Origin: SLFT01 sp964493075
GTDB taxonomy: Bacteria > Hydrogenedentota > Hydrogenedentia > Hydrogenedentales > CAITNO01
Assembly: GCA_964493075.1 (NCBI GenBank)
Contig: CAZBNU010000069.1
Coordinates: 1 to 18,638 of the forward strand
Reading direction: 5' to 3'
DNA length: 18,638 nt
The notes under the pieces were generated by a model. The model was given only the letters and a program-made list of their open reading frames with translations, was not told the DNA's origin and did not search any database. Positions 7,884 through 14,894 of this stretch are shown here, one piece after another. Position 1 is the first letter of the stretch; each line of letters starts with the position of its first letter. The position numbers and the translations under genes were made by a program.

Positions 7884-8016
7884 ATTATATTTCTCCTGTC
7901 AATCACTATGCGCCGACAACATCTGGATTTAGTAAACAACGTCGAAAATATCTCCATAAAATGATACCATATTCGTGCGTTCAAGTGCTTTACGGAAATT
8001 GTCCACGAAAAATGCA

Positions 8017-8045
8017 TTGACTGTGGAACCAAAGCTCTGTATACT
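8017..8045 (+). promoter_or_regulatory. Strong sigma-70 promoter toward FAD oxidoreductase
   Basis: TTGACT (8017-8022), exactly 17 bases, then TATACT (8040-8045): five of six consensus matches in each box with ideal spacing. It fires into the scaffold gap and the oxidoreductase gene beyond. Start of transcription would be near 8052. The real leader length is hidden by the gap. Confidence 0.7.
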
Positions 8046-8076
8046 CATTTTGTAAGTCTAACTTGATGAATTATTA

Positions 8077-8176
8077 NNNNNNNNNNNNNNNNNNNNNNNN
8101 NNNNNNNNNNNNNNNNNNNNNNNNNNNNNNNNNNNNNNNNNNNNNNNNNNNNNNNNNNNNNNNNNNNNNNNNNNNN
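8077..8176. other. Scaffold gap (100 N)
   Basis: There are exactly 100 undetermined bases, the standard placeholder for a gap of unknown size. The right-hand contig starts exactly at an ATG in frame with the oxidoreductase. Continuity of the promoter at 8017-8045 with the gene at 8177 is therefore assumed, not shown. Apparent reading frames crossing the gap have no meaning. Confidence 0.98.
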
Positions 8177-9964
8177 ATGCGGCTGGTTGACCTGGAGTGC
8201 GACTTCCTCGTGGCGGGTGGCGGCATGGCGGGCGTGTGCGCAGCATTGGCCGCGGCGCGTCACGGCGCAAAGGTGGTGCTGGTGCAGAACCGTTCGCGTT
8301 TGGGCGGCAATGCCAGCAGCGAGGTGCGCATGCACATTGTGGGCGCGGACACCCACGGTCATCGCTCCGGCTGGCGGGAAGGCGGCATTCTTGAAGAACT
8401 GCGCCTGGAAGACGCCGCGAATAACCCGCACTGGTCCTGGGAACTGTGGGACCTGATGTTGTATGACAAGATCGTGTCGGAACCCAACATCACGCTGCTG
8501 CTTGATACCAGCATCTATGGCGCCACGGTGAAAGACGGACTGATTCAGGAGGCGATGGCGCGATGTGATCTGACGGAACACATCTATCGCATCAAGGCTA
8601 AACAGTATGCCGACTGCACAGGTGACTGCCGGCTGGGACTTGAAGCGGGCGCGCATTTTCGCACGGGCCACGAGTCACGGGAGATGCACAACGAATCCCT
8701 CGCTCCCGAAACAGCCGGGCCGGAAACGCTTGGCAGCAGCATCCTGTTCACCTCGAAACAATACGACTATCCCGTGCCCTTCACGCCGCCGAAGTGGGCG
8801 CGTAAGGTTACCAAGGAACACCTCTTCAAGCGCGGCACCGGTTCCTGGGAATACGGCTACTGGTGGATCGAATGGGGCGGCAAGATTGACGCCATCAAGG
8901 ACAACGAGAAAATCCGCTTTGAGCTCCTTTCCATTGTCATGGGCGTGTGGGACTATATCAAGAATTCGGGCAACCATCCCGACAGCGCCAACTGGGGCAT
9001 GGACTGGATCGGCATGATTCCGGGCAAGCGTGCAAGTCGCCGCCTGGTCGGCGCCCACTATCTCACGCAAAACGACATGGTGGACGGCAACGACAAAGCG
9101 TTCGACGATGCGGTCGCCATTGGCGGCTGGTCTTTTGACGACCATACTTCCGGCGGGTTTGATGATTCCGATATCGCCCCGTGCAGTCAGACCAAGATTA
9201 AAGAAGTCTACAACATCCCCTTACGTGCGTTGTATTCAGGTAACATACAGAACCTGTTCATGGCAGGACGCAACATCTCCGCGTCCCACGTGGCATTCAC
9301 CTCCACCCGTGTCATGGCCACCTGTGCTGTAGAAGGCCAGGCCATTGGCACTGCAGCCGCCCTTTGCGCAAGCAAAGGCATGGCGCCCCAGCAACTCTAT
9401 GACGACAAATCGTTGCTCAAAACATTTCAGCAAGAGTTGCTGCGCGACGACCAGACCATCAAAGGCATGGCGAATGCCGATCCCGGCGATCTGGCGCGTA
9501 CCGCAACGGTTCGGGCTTCAAGCGAAGTGGAAAGCAGTAGCGCGGCCAATGTCATCAACGGATTTGTTCGCGATATGAATGGCGAATGGAAGAACCGGTG
9601 GGGCGGCCCCATGACCGATTCAGGAGCATGGCTCGAACTCGCCTGGAATGCACCCCAGACCCTCAGCCATGTGCAGTTGTGCTTCGATTCCGGGTTCAGC
9701 CGACAACTGACCCTGACAGGGCAATTCCATGCCAGGAAGAACCAGATACGGGGAAGACAACCGGAGACCGTGAAGGACTACCGGCTGCTGTATCGTGACA
9801 GCACAAGCGGCGACTGGAAAGAACTCGTGGCTGTCGCGGACAACTACCAACGGATACGACGTCATACCTTCGACCCTGTCAAAGCAACCGCACTACGCAT
9901 CGAAATCACCGCCACCAACGGCAATGATGAGGCGCGTATCTATGAGATTCGGTGTTACGCATAG
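8177..9964 (+). CDS. FAD-dependent oxidoreductase with C-terminal discoidin-like domain (5' end uncertain)
   Basis: The protein belongs to the FAD_oxidored family of flavoproteins, common in glycan-degrading planctomycete, verrucomicrobial and related genomes and of unknown substrate. From the ATG at the gap edge it has 595 residues. An N-terminal Rossmann FAD-binding strand-turn-helix (DFLVAGGGMAGVCAALAAAR, about 9-28) is followed by QNRSRLGGNASSEVRMHIVG (about 38-57), a hallmark of the family. A long catalytic part with NLFMAGRNISASHVAFTSTR follows, typical of the second FAD contact. From about 440 on comes a galactose-binding/discoidin-like beta-sandwich (SSAANVINGFVRD, then WLELAW) ending EIRCYA. 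No signal peptide is visible in what remains. The start could lie inside the gap, although related proteins begin close to this methionine. The last 13 codons recur at 11299-11337. Confidence 0.85.
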   Translation: MRLVDLECDFLVAGGGMAGVCAALAAARHGAKVVLVQNRSRLGGNASSEVRMHIVGADTHGHRSGWREGGILEELRLEDAANNPHWSWELWDLMLYDKIVSEPNITLLLDTSIYGATVKDGLIQEAMARCDLTEHIYRIKAKQYADCTGDCRLGLEAGAHFRTGHESREMHNESLAPETAGPETLGSSILFTSKQYDYPVPFTPPKWARKVTKEHLFKRGTGSWEYGYWWIEWGGKIDAIKDNEKIRFELLSIVMGVWDYIKNSGNHPDSANWGMDWIGMIPGKRASRRLVGAHYLTQNDMVDGNDKAFDDAVAIGGWSFDDHTSGGFDDSDIAPCSQTKIKEVYNIPLRALYSGNIQNLFMAGRNISASHVAFTSTRVMATCAVEGQAIGTAAALCASKGMAPQQLYDDKSLLKTFQQELLRDDQTIKGMANADPGDLARTATVRASSEVESSSAANVINGFVRDMNGEWKNRWGGPMTDSGAWLELAWNAPQTLSHVQLCFDSGFSRQLTLTGQFHARKNQIRGRQPETVKDYRLLYRDSTSGDWKELVAVADNYQRIRRHTFDPVKATALRIEITATNGNDEARIYEIRCYA

Positions 9965-9965
9965 A
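9926..9965 (+). repeat. Direct repeat, copy A (oxidoreductase 3' end)
   Basis: This is the left member of a pair of about 40 bases that share TGAGATTCGGTGTTACGC followed by [A/T]TAGA. Compared with copy B at 11299-11338 (offset 1373), 34 of the 39 positions from 9927 to 9965 are identical. It forms the natural end of the FAD oxidoreductase gene, including its stop codon. Confidence 0.85.
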
Positions 9966-10005
9966 CAAAAGATTACCAAGTGGTCTGTTACCATGCTGAT
10001 TTGCC

Positions 10006-10018
10006 ACAAATAATTTGT
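10006..10018. promoter_or_regulatory. Palindromic operator candidate for the HigBA module
   Basis: ACAAAT-A-ATTTGT is a perfect 13-bp palindrome, ending 17 bases before the toxin ATG and just upstream of its ribosome-binding site. HigA-type antitoxins bind short palindromes in their own promoter, so this is a natural autoregulation site. No clear -35/-10 pair was found around it. The functional role is inferred. Confidence 0.45.
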
Positions 10019-10034
10019 CATAAAGGAATTATAC

Positions 10035-10424
10035 ATGGTATCCTACATAGTAGGAGATGCAAGTCTTCTTTTTGTTGAAGCGACGATATTCACGGTACGA
10101 GTTCGGGAACTGCTCAATGACGAAACATATCTTGCATTTCAAAACGAACTGGTTCGAAATCCGGAAAAAGGAACCGTAATGCAGGGCTGTGGCGGACTGC
10201 GCAAAGCGCGTGTTGCAGAGCCACGACGCAGTAAAGGCAAACGTAGTGGTTGCCGTGTTATTTACCTGTATATTCCTGAGGTAAACAGGATTGACTTGCT
10301 TGCAGTTTACAGCAAAGACGTGCAGGACGACTTGACAGAAAATCAAAGGAAAGCCATGAAAGCATTGGCGGAACAAGCGCGAAGAGAAGCGCTGGCGCAT
10401 GGGCGACATCACAAGGATGCCTGA
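10035..10424 (+). CDS. RelE/HigB-type toxin (HigB2-like)
   Basis: HigB/RelE toxins bind the ribosome and cut mRNA during translation. The 129 residues carry the HigB2-like pattern: FVEATIFTVRVRELLNDETY (helices α1-α2), LVRNPEKGTVMQGCGGLRKARVA, the basic KGKRSGCRVIYLYI strand, LLAVYSKDVQDDLTENQRK, and a C-terminal helix. The pattern corresponds closely to Vibrio cholerae HigB2, but with about 10 extra residues at the N-terminus. The ATG at 10035 has AAAGGA 8 bases upstream, so I keep it. No stronger in-frame start exists further in. The stop lies one base before the antitoxin ATG. Toxin-first order is the rule for higBA. Family: confident. Symbol withheld because orthology to a named higB is not provable here. 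Confidence 0.88.
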   Translation: MVSYIVGDASLLFVEATIFTVRVRELLNDETYLAFQNELVRNPEKGTVMQGCGGLRKARVAEPRRSKGKRSGCRVIYLYIPEVNRIDLLAVYSKDVQDDLTENQRKAMKALAEQARREALAHGRHHKDA

Positions 10425-10425
10425 T

Positions 10426-10758
10426 ATGAAAAAGAACGAGTCTGAAATAAGCGTATTCGATATGGTAACAGCAGGATTGAAGGACAGCATTGCCTATTCA
10501 AAAGGGGAAAAGATGTCCCTCGTAACTACACAGATTCCTGCGCCCCCCCCGCCTATGAATGCAAAAAAAGTCATTCAGATGCGCAAAAGTCTAAATATGT
10601 CACAAGGGCTGTTTGCCGCCGCATTGAATGTATCCACCAAAACGGTACAAGGCTGGGAACAGGGACTCCGAAAACCCAGTAACGCCAGTTTACGTTTACT
10701 ACAACTTGTTCAAAAAGAACCAGACACCATATTAAGGGCCGTGTCAGCAAAAAAATGA
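10426..10758 (+). CDS. HTH antitoxin of HigA/XRE type
   Basis: The antitoxin neutralises the upstream toxin and represses the operon. From the ATG at 10426 it has 110 residues. AAGGA lies 8 bases before that ATG, and the residues between an earlier ATG (10399) and this one have no counterpart in the family. The N-terminal part (about 1-40) is flexible and probably wraps the toxin. It contains a proline run (PAPPPP, roughly residues 39-44). The XRE helix-turn-helix follows (about 46-105): VIQMRKSLNMSQGLFAAALN, then VSTKTVQGWEQGLRKP with the recognition helix, as in HigA2. Its TGA overlaps the ATG of the next gene (ATGA), so a third gene may be translationally coupled. Confident for the family. 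Confidence 0.9.
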   Translation: MKKNESEISVFDMVTAGLKDSIAYSKGEKMSLVTTQIPAPPPPMNAKKVIQMRKSLNMSQGLFAAALNVSTKTVQGWEQGLRKPSNASLRLLQLVQKEPDTILRAVSAKK

Positions 10759-11303
10759 GATGTAAATGGCTTAAAATATGCACACAATTAGTGCGAAAAC
10801 CTTCTCTATCCTTTGCATCTAGCAGTCTGGCTATAACCGTTTTATTGGTACATCTGGCGAATACAAAGAAGATATCTCTGGAAGAGAAGAAAAATATTTT
10901 GGAGAATGCATGCAAAAAGTCCGAGAAATATACAAGATTGTATGGTATTAATCCCGTTGCAAGTTCGTTATGGGCTTCTTATCTCAGTCAACTTGCAGAC
11001 TTGGAAACAAACCCTCAAAAGAAGTATTCGTTAGCGTTGAGCGCATGTGAAAAAATCGAGGAAGCGACAACAAAACTACCAGAACGGGCAGGATATTGGG
11101 CCTGTTGGGGTGCGAGTCTCCATAATCTCGCGATATTGGAATCAGACCTAGACAAGGTGCAAGCACTCCTGAAGGAAGCACGAACAAAATACGAACAATC
11201 GATTAATATTGATCCCACTAATTTTGCTGTCCGGCAACACTTAGCCAAAATCATTGATAGACTTGCAGTATTGGCACCTGAACACAATAAAAAACGAGAA
11301 TGA
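10755..11303 (+). CDS. TPR-like helical protein, third gene of the TA operon
   Basis: The function is unknown. The 182-residue frame begins at an ATG overlapping the antitoxin stop (ATGA) and has no good ribosome-binding site of its own, so it would depend on coupling. Residues 18-36 (LSFASSSLAITVLLVHLAN) form a likely membrane helix or uncleaved signal anchor after a basic start. The rest is helical with tetratricopeptide-like spacing: SSLWASYLSQLADL, YWACWGASLHNLAIL and KYEQSINIDPTNFAVRQHLAKI, the KYE...DP core being typical TPR. Composition is more AT-rich and lysine-rich than the flanking oxidoreductase. Its stop codon falls inside the start of repeat copy B, so the gene spans exactly to the right border of the cassette. 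It could also be a downstream fragment of a larger TPR protein. Real gene: likely. Confidence 0.6.
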   Translation: MRCKWLKICTQLVRKPSLSFASSSLAITVLLVHLANTKKISLEEKKNILENACKKSEKYTRLYGINPVASSLWASYLSQLADLETNPQKKYSLALSACEKIEEATTKLPERAGYWACWGASLHNLAILESDLDKVQALLKEARTKYEQSINIDPTNFAVRQHLAKIIDRLAVLAPEHNKKRE

Positions 11304-11337
11304 GGCACACATCTTTGAGATTCGGTGTTACGCTTAG
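11293..11337 (+). pseudogene. Remnant 3' end of an oxidoreductase paralogue (repeat copy B)
   Basis: In the frame ending at the TAG 11335-11337 the sequence encodes KNENEAHIFEIRCYA when started one codon earlier. The oxidoreductase ends NDEARIYEIRCYA. Nucleotide identity is 34/39 over 11300-11338. The coding differences are conservative (D to N, R to H, Y to F) and one change is silent (GCA to GCT). No upstream part of such a gene is present. It is either the orphaned tail of a second copy or the original tail displaced when the TA cassette entered. Confidence 0.7.
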
Positions 11338-11361
11338 AGTGTATTGGCGACAATATGCCCG

Positions 11362-11440
11362 TGGGAATTATGGGAGAAATGGGAGATATGAATACGTGAA
11401 CATCCCTGTTCATCATTCCCATAACTCCCATCATTCCCAT
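11362..11440. repeat. Inverted pair of 9-bp iterated repeats (long imperfect hairpin)
   Basis: The left arm holds three 9-base units: TGGGAATTA, TGGGAGAAA and TGGGAGATA (11362-11388). The right arm holds three units in inverse orientation (11414-11440, unit ATTCCCAT-type). Arms 11362-11392 and 11409-11439 pair at 25 of 31 positions around a 16-base loop. The structure lies between the converging ends of the TA cassette and the rhamnosidase gene and could act as a two-way terminator. Confidence 0.75.
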
Positions 11441-11459
11441 CTGTCAGTAATTCACACCA

Positions 11460-13874
11460 CTAAAACAAAGGCATATTCACCTTATTCAAGGTCTTGTTCG
11501 TCAAGTTTTCGACTGTTACCGTGAACCCCAACGGCACGCTATAGTACAGGTCTATGGTATCCGCGTTGCGCTTCCATTGCATGGTAATGAACGGTCCATT
11601 CACAGGGATGCTTCCCGAACACCGTTCGAGATCAACGTCGGTCATACGGATATGCAGGGTTTTGTTGACCGGATCAATCTGGTAGGCGCCGAGGATGTCA
11701 CGGAACAGACTCACGGTAATGTGCGACGCAAAGCCATGATTCAAACTGGCATTGTCATGAATATTCTCCCAGAGTGTTCCGGTGCGGTCGACCATGTACA
11801 TCAGGTAATCCTGCAGTTCATGCAGCAGTTGACTGGAACGGCCCACCCAGGAAAGTAGTTCAAAACGAAGCATGTTCCCGATGAAAGCGTTCGCTGGATG
11901 CACTTCGGGATATAATCCCTGTTCCTTGCGGTTCGGCCCAAACTCATCAAGCAACCGACTCCAGAGCACGGGGTCTTTGTTAGGGGTAGCCACACCAAAA
12001 TAGAACGCGAAATACTGGCAGACTTCGGTCATGTTGTTCGTGGGCACGAGTTTGCCGTCCTTGCGCTCCGCATTGTCCACGAAGAACACGTCTTTGAGTG
12101 ACTGCTCCCGAATGGTTTCACGCATCGCCGCCGCTTTCTCGCACCATGCAGATTCATCAAACAGTTTTCCGGCGGTGTCCAGCGCCGCGGCATAGAGCAT
12201 ATTCGAGGGATAGTTCACATTCTGCGTGAACCGGTTGGCTTCACTCCATTCAATGAACACCCAACTCTCCAGATTTTCAAGCAAACCATCCTCATTTTCA
12301 AGGCCGCTAAAATACTTGAACAAGCCTTCCACACGCGGTTTGAAGGCAGCAACAAATGCTTCATCGCCACTACGTGCCGCGAACTCGCCCAGTTCCAGCA
12401 CAAACCATAACGACCAGTTGGGGATAAATACACCGTCATAGTGGTCAGAAGGATAGCACATGGGCAGCATGCCTTCGGGAAGATGCGCAAAAGATTCGGG
12501 CAACAGATAGTTCTCCAGGAAATTGCGTTCCACATCCGACCTGCCGGTCAGAACAAACTCGGAACGGCTCGTAAAATAAGAATCGCACAGCCACCCGGCA
12601 CGTTCCCGGTGGGGACAGTCCATTGGAATATCCACCGTATTCTGGACGAAGGTAGTGCGGCCCGCATCGAAAATCCGAACCAGCGGCTCACTGTCACAGG
12701 CAAAGGTGGCGCGCATCATATCGGGATGTTCATACAACCGTAACCCCACGTTGGAAACAGTGCAATTGCCGGAAAGCGCCATCACCTTCATGTACCGCAT
12801 GGTGTTGGGTTCAAACCCTTCGAGATTGTACACACCGGGCTCGAGATCAAATAGAAGTACATTGACGCAACCCAGCCGCCGCCAATTCACATCACCCTCC
12901 GTCAACATCTCGTCAAAGGTCACGGCCAAACGCGTGGGCGCCGTACATTCGACATGAAGACACGGGAATCCGGTCAGATTGGTGCCAAGGTCAAGAATAT
13001 GAAACGTGCCTGCCTTCAGCAAAAATGTAGTGTCCGGCGTGACTTTTGTGCCTACACGCGTAATCTCATCCGTAATCGCTTCTTCAATAATTTCGGAAGC
13101 AATCAGTTCGAGTTCATCCTTGGGATAGCCCTTGAGTTCCGGGCCGATGTTCATCAGACTGCGATCGCGAAAACGATTTTTCGGTTTGCCTTCTTCAAAG
13201 GTTCCCGTGGCAACGTGTTCGCCAATCTCCTGAATATCAAAACGGGGGTAGGGCACGCCACGGGGCAGCAGTTGTTTGCTCTCAACAACGGCCAACGCAC
13301 ACGCATCGGGACACTGTTCCGGGTCAGCGCGCCACGCATCATACCCGGGAACAAGCCGCCATACTTCCATGAACGGACGTTGAAAACTATAACGCTGCAC
13401 CTTCTGCACCCGCTCGGGAAGGGCAAAACCGGTAAAGGGATGTTCTTCATGCCCTGTGGCCGCCAGCACAACCTCGCCCGCCATCACTTCCGCCTGCAGG
13501 AAGGACGGCTGATCCAGCACGTAAAAACTGTTCGCATTGTACCCTGCTACCTCAATGGCAACCACATTCTTACCCTCTTCACGCCAGGGAAGCGTCTGCC
13601 ATTCATCCACCCGATAATATCCGTGCGGTCCACGGGCCGGACCGTGTCCGACGAACTCACCATTCACATAAAGCCGGTACAACGTGGCGGCGGCAATGCG
13701 CACCGCCACAGGTTCCGTTCCAGGCGAATCCACAACGGCGCGGAACCCCGCATACACATTCATCTCTGTCTCCCGGCCTTCCAGCCACACCGGGCTCGCA
13801 GATACAAATGTTGTGGGCGATGCCGCCATAGCACTAACCCCTGTCAACACGCAAAACAAAGTGATCGAAACCAT
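11460..13874 (-). CDS. Secreted GH78-like alpha-L-rhamnosidase
   Basis: GH78 enzymes release terminal alpha-L-rhamnose by an inverting mechanism. From the ATG at 13874 the protein has 804 residues. AAGGAG lies 7 bases upstream and the signal peptide (MVSITLFCVLTGVSAMAA) starts there, so the longer frame to 13979 is rejected. The order is typical. An N-terminal beta-sandwich with ATLYRLYVNGEFVGHGPARG (about 63-82) comes first. Jelly-roll domains follow to about 400. The (alpha/alpha)6 barrel begins with the family hallmark DIPMDCPHRERAGWLCDS (D419, E424 in the DCPxRE motif, general-acid region). A C-terminal beta-sandwich ends the protein. W and E rich stretches such as ESWVFIEWSE line the barrel. 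The periplasm or exterior is the site of action. It follows the phosphodiesterase gene by 64 bases. Substrate specificity is unproven, because distant GH78 relatives act on other glycans. Confidence 0.85.
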   Translation of the reverse strand: MVSITLFCVLTGVSAMAASPTTFVSASPVWLEGRETEMNVYAGFRAVVDSPGTEPVAVRIAAATLYRLYVNGEFVGHGPARGPHGYYRVDEWQTLPWREEGKNVVAIEVAGYNANSFYVLDQPSFLQAEVMAGEVVLAATGHEEHPFTGFALPERVQKVQRYSFQRPFMEVWRLVPGYDAWRADPEQCPDACALAVVESKQLLPRGVPYPRFDIQEIGEHVATGTFEEGKPKNRFRDRSLMNIGPELKGYPKDELELIASEIIEEAITDEITRVGTKVTPDTTFLLKAGTFHILDLGTNLTGFPCLHVECTAPTRLAVTFDEMLTEGDVNWRRLGCVNVLLFDLEPGVYNLEGFEPNTMRYMKVMALSGNCTVSNVGLRLYEHPDMMRATFACDSEPLVRIFDAGRTTFVQNTVDIPMDCPHRERAGWLCDSYFTSRSEFVLTGRSDVERNFLENYLLPESFAHLPEGMLPMCYPSDHYDGVFIPNWSLWFVLELGEFAARSGDEAFVAAFKPRVEGLFKYFSGLENEDGLLENLESWVFIEWSEANRFTQNVNYPSNMLYAAALDTAGKLFDESAWCEKAAAMRETIREQSLKDVFFVDNAERKDGKLVPTNNMTEVCQYFAFYFGVATPNKDPVLWSRLLDEFGPNRKEQGLYPEVHPANAFIGNMLRFELLSWVGRSSQLLHELQDYLMYMVDRTGTLWENIHDNASLNHGFASHITVSLFRDILGAYQIDPVNKTLHIRMTDVDLERCSGSIPVNGPFITMQWKRNADTIDLYYSVPLGFTVTVENLTNKTLNKVNMPLF

Positions 13875-13938
13875 TGTACAACTCCTTACTGTGGTTAATT
13901 TATTGATTGGAATATGCCAGACCGGCTGAACCAGCCCC

Positions 13939-14802
13939 TTATTCCTTGGCCTGTTCGGCAAGTATTGCTGCCAGCGCATCCGGCCTGTCCGTAAGTATAC
14001 AGTCTACGCCCATATCCAGCAGACGACGCATTTCCTCTTCCCTGTTCACTGTCCAGAAAGTAATCAGGATTCCTTTGGCCTGCAGCGCCTTAATCTCATC
14101 CGCTGTCAGGCTGAAGCGTTCCTGCAGTTTGGGCGACAACGCAATCATTTTGTGCTCGGGGACATACTTTTCCCAGTCGCCAAAACGCAACTCGTTAAGC
14201 AGGGTTGCGGCACTGAGGAAATCATAACACGTGGCGATTTCCGGGGCAAGAGCGCGTGCATCTTCGATAAACTGGGGCGGTACGGCAGCGAGTACGCAGC
14301 GGTCCGTTGCACCCGCCTCACGAATGGCGGCAACGGTTGCGGCAGCAATGTTATCACCATCCTTCATCTCAATGAGGAACCTATGCGTGGGCGACACCTC
14401 CAGCACTTCTTTGAGTGTGGGAATGGTAATGCCCTTACCGCGCCATGGGAAAGTAGCGCCGCCGTCCGGGCTGAAATGGTAAGCAGCATCGAGGGCACGC
14501 ACTTCTTCGAAGGTCATCGCCCATACAGAGCCGGAACCGTTGGTGGTGCGGTCAACAGTGTCGTCATGAATGACCACCACCTGCCCGTCGGCAGTGGCGT
14601 GAACATCCAATTCCAGCAGCGCATCCGGCCATAGTTTCACCGCTTCCTGATAGGCAACGACCGTATTCTCCGGCCATTGTTCACGCCCACCACGATGCAG
14701 TCCCAGCAGGATAGACCGTTCCTCGAAGGGGGATTTGGCCTGTGGTTCGGCAGCAGCGCTGAAAGCGACACCAACCAAAATGAAAACCAGGTATTTTTCC
14801 AT
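13939..14802 (-). CDS. Secreted glycerophosphodiester phosphodiesterase
   Basis: GDPD enzymes hydrolyse glycerophosphodiesters from phospholipid head groups to glycerol-3-phosphate and an alcohol. The 287-residue protein has a signal peptide (about 1-18, MEKYLVFILVGVAFSAAA) and a complete TIM-barrel GDPD domain. Motifs are LGLHRGG (H36, catalytic), PENT (44-47), LELDVH (E64 and D66, metal ligands), VIHDDTVDRTTNGSG (H79, second catalytic histidine), FLIEMKDG (metal-binding E) and the closing WTVN and TDRPD. It is therefore active by sequence and exported. The start ATG at 14802 has only a weak GGGAAAG upstream. It lies between the LAB_N gene (92 bases) and the rhamnosidase gene (64 bases) on the same strand, probably one transcript. 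The 9-bp repeat array lies in the 92-base spacer. Confidence 0.92.
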   Translation of the reverse strand: MEKYLVFILVGVAFSAAAEPQAKSPFEERSILLGLHRGGREQWPENTVVAYQEAVKLWPDALLELDVHATADGQVVVIHDDTVDRTTNGSGSVWAMTFEEVRALDAAYHFSPDGGATFPWRGKGITIPTLKEVLEVSPTHRFLIEMKDGDNIAAATVAAIREAGATDRCVLAAVPPQFIEDARALAPEIATCYDFLSAATLLNELRFGDWEKYVPEHKMIALSPKLQERFSLTADEIKALQAKGILITFWTVNREEEMRRLLDMGVDCILTDRPDALAAILAEQAKE

Positions 14803-14817
14803 GACTATTCTTTCCCG

Positions 14818-14854
14818 TGGGGAATTATGGGAGGAATGGGAAGCATGGGAACAA
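14818..14854. repeat. Second array of the 9-bp TGGGA repeat
   Basis: Four units TGGGGAATTA, TGGGAGGAA, TGGGAAGCA and TGGGAACAA run in tandem. The stretch CCCGTGG(G)GAATTATGGGAG at its left end also occurs at 11358, so the two loci are copies of one element. No inverted arm of similar length follows. Two weak GTCCCTT units (14879-14896) just beyond overlap the end of the next gene and may be coincidence. Confidence 0.7.
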
Positions 14855-14894
14855 TCAGGTAGCGGGTCACAAATCTTATGTCCCTTGCGTCCCT

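Noticed and set aside
8063..8176. Apparent N-terminal extension of the oxidoreductase across the gap
   Set aside because: The frame across 100 N is arbitrary because the real gap length is unknown.
9965..11303. Insertion sequence or integron carrying the TA genes
   Set aside because: No transposase, integrase, terminal inverted repeats or attC-like structure are visible. Only the direct repeats support mobility.
11362..11440. CRISPR array
   Set aside because: Units are 9 bases in direct contact with no spacers, and the second half is inverted.
12954..13898. 314-codon plus-strand frame
   Set aside because: Antisense to the rhamnosidase gene. Its composition, rich in H, R and N, is typical of a complementary-strand artefact.
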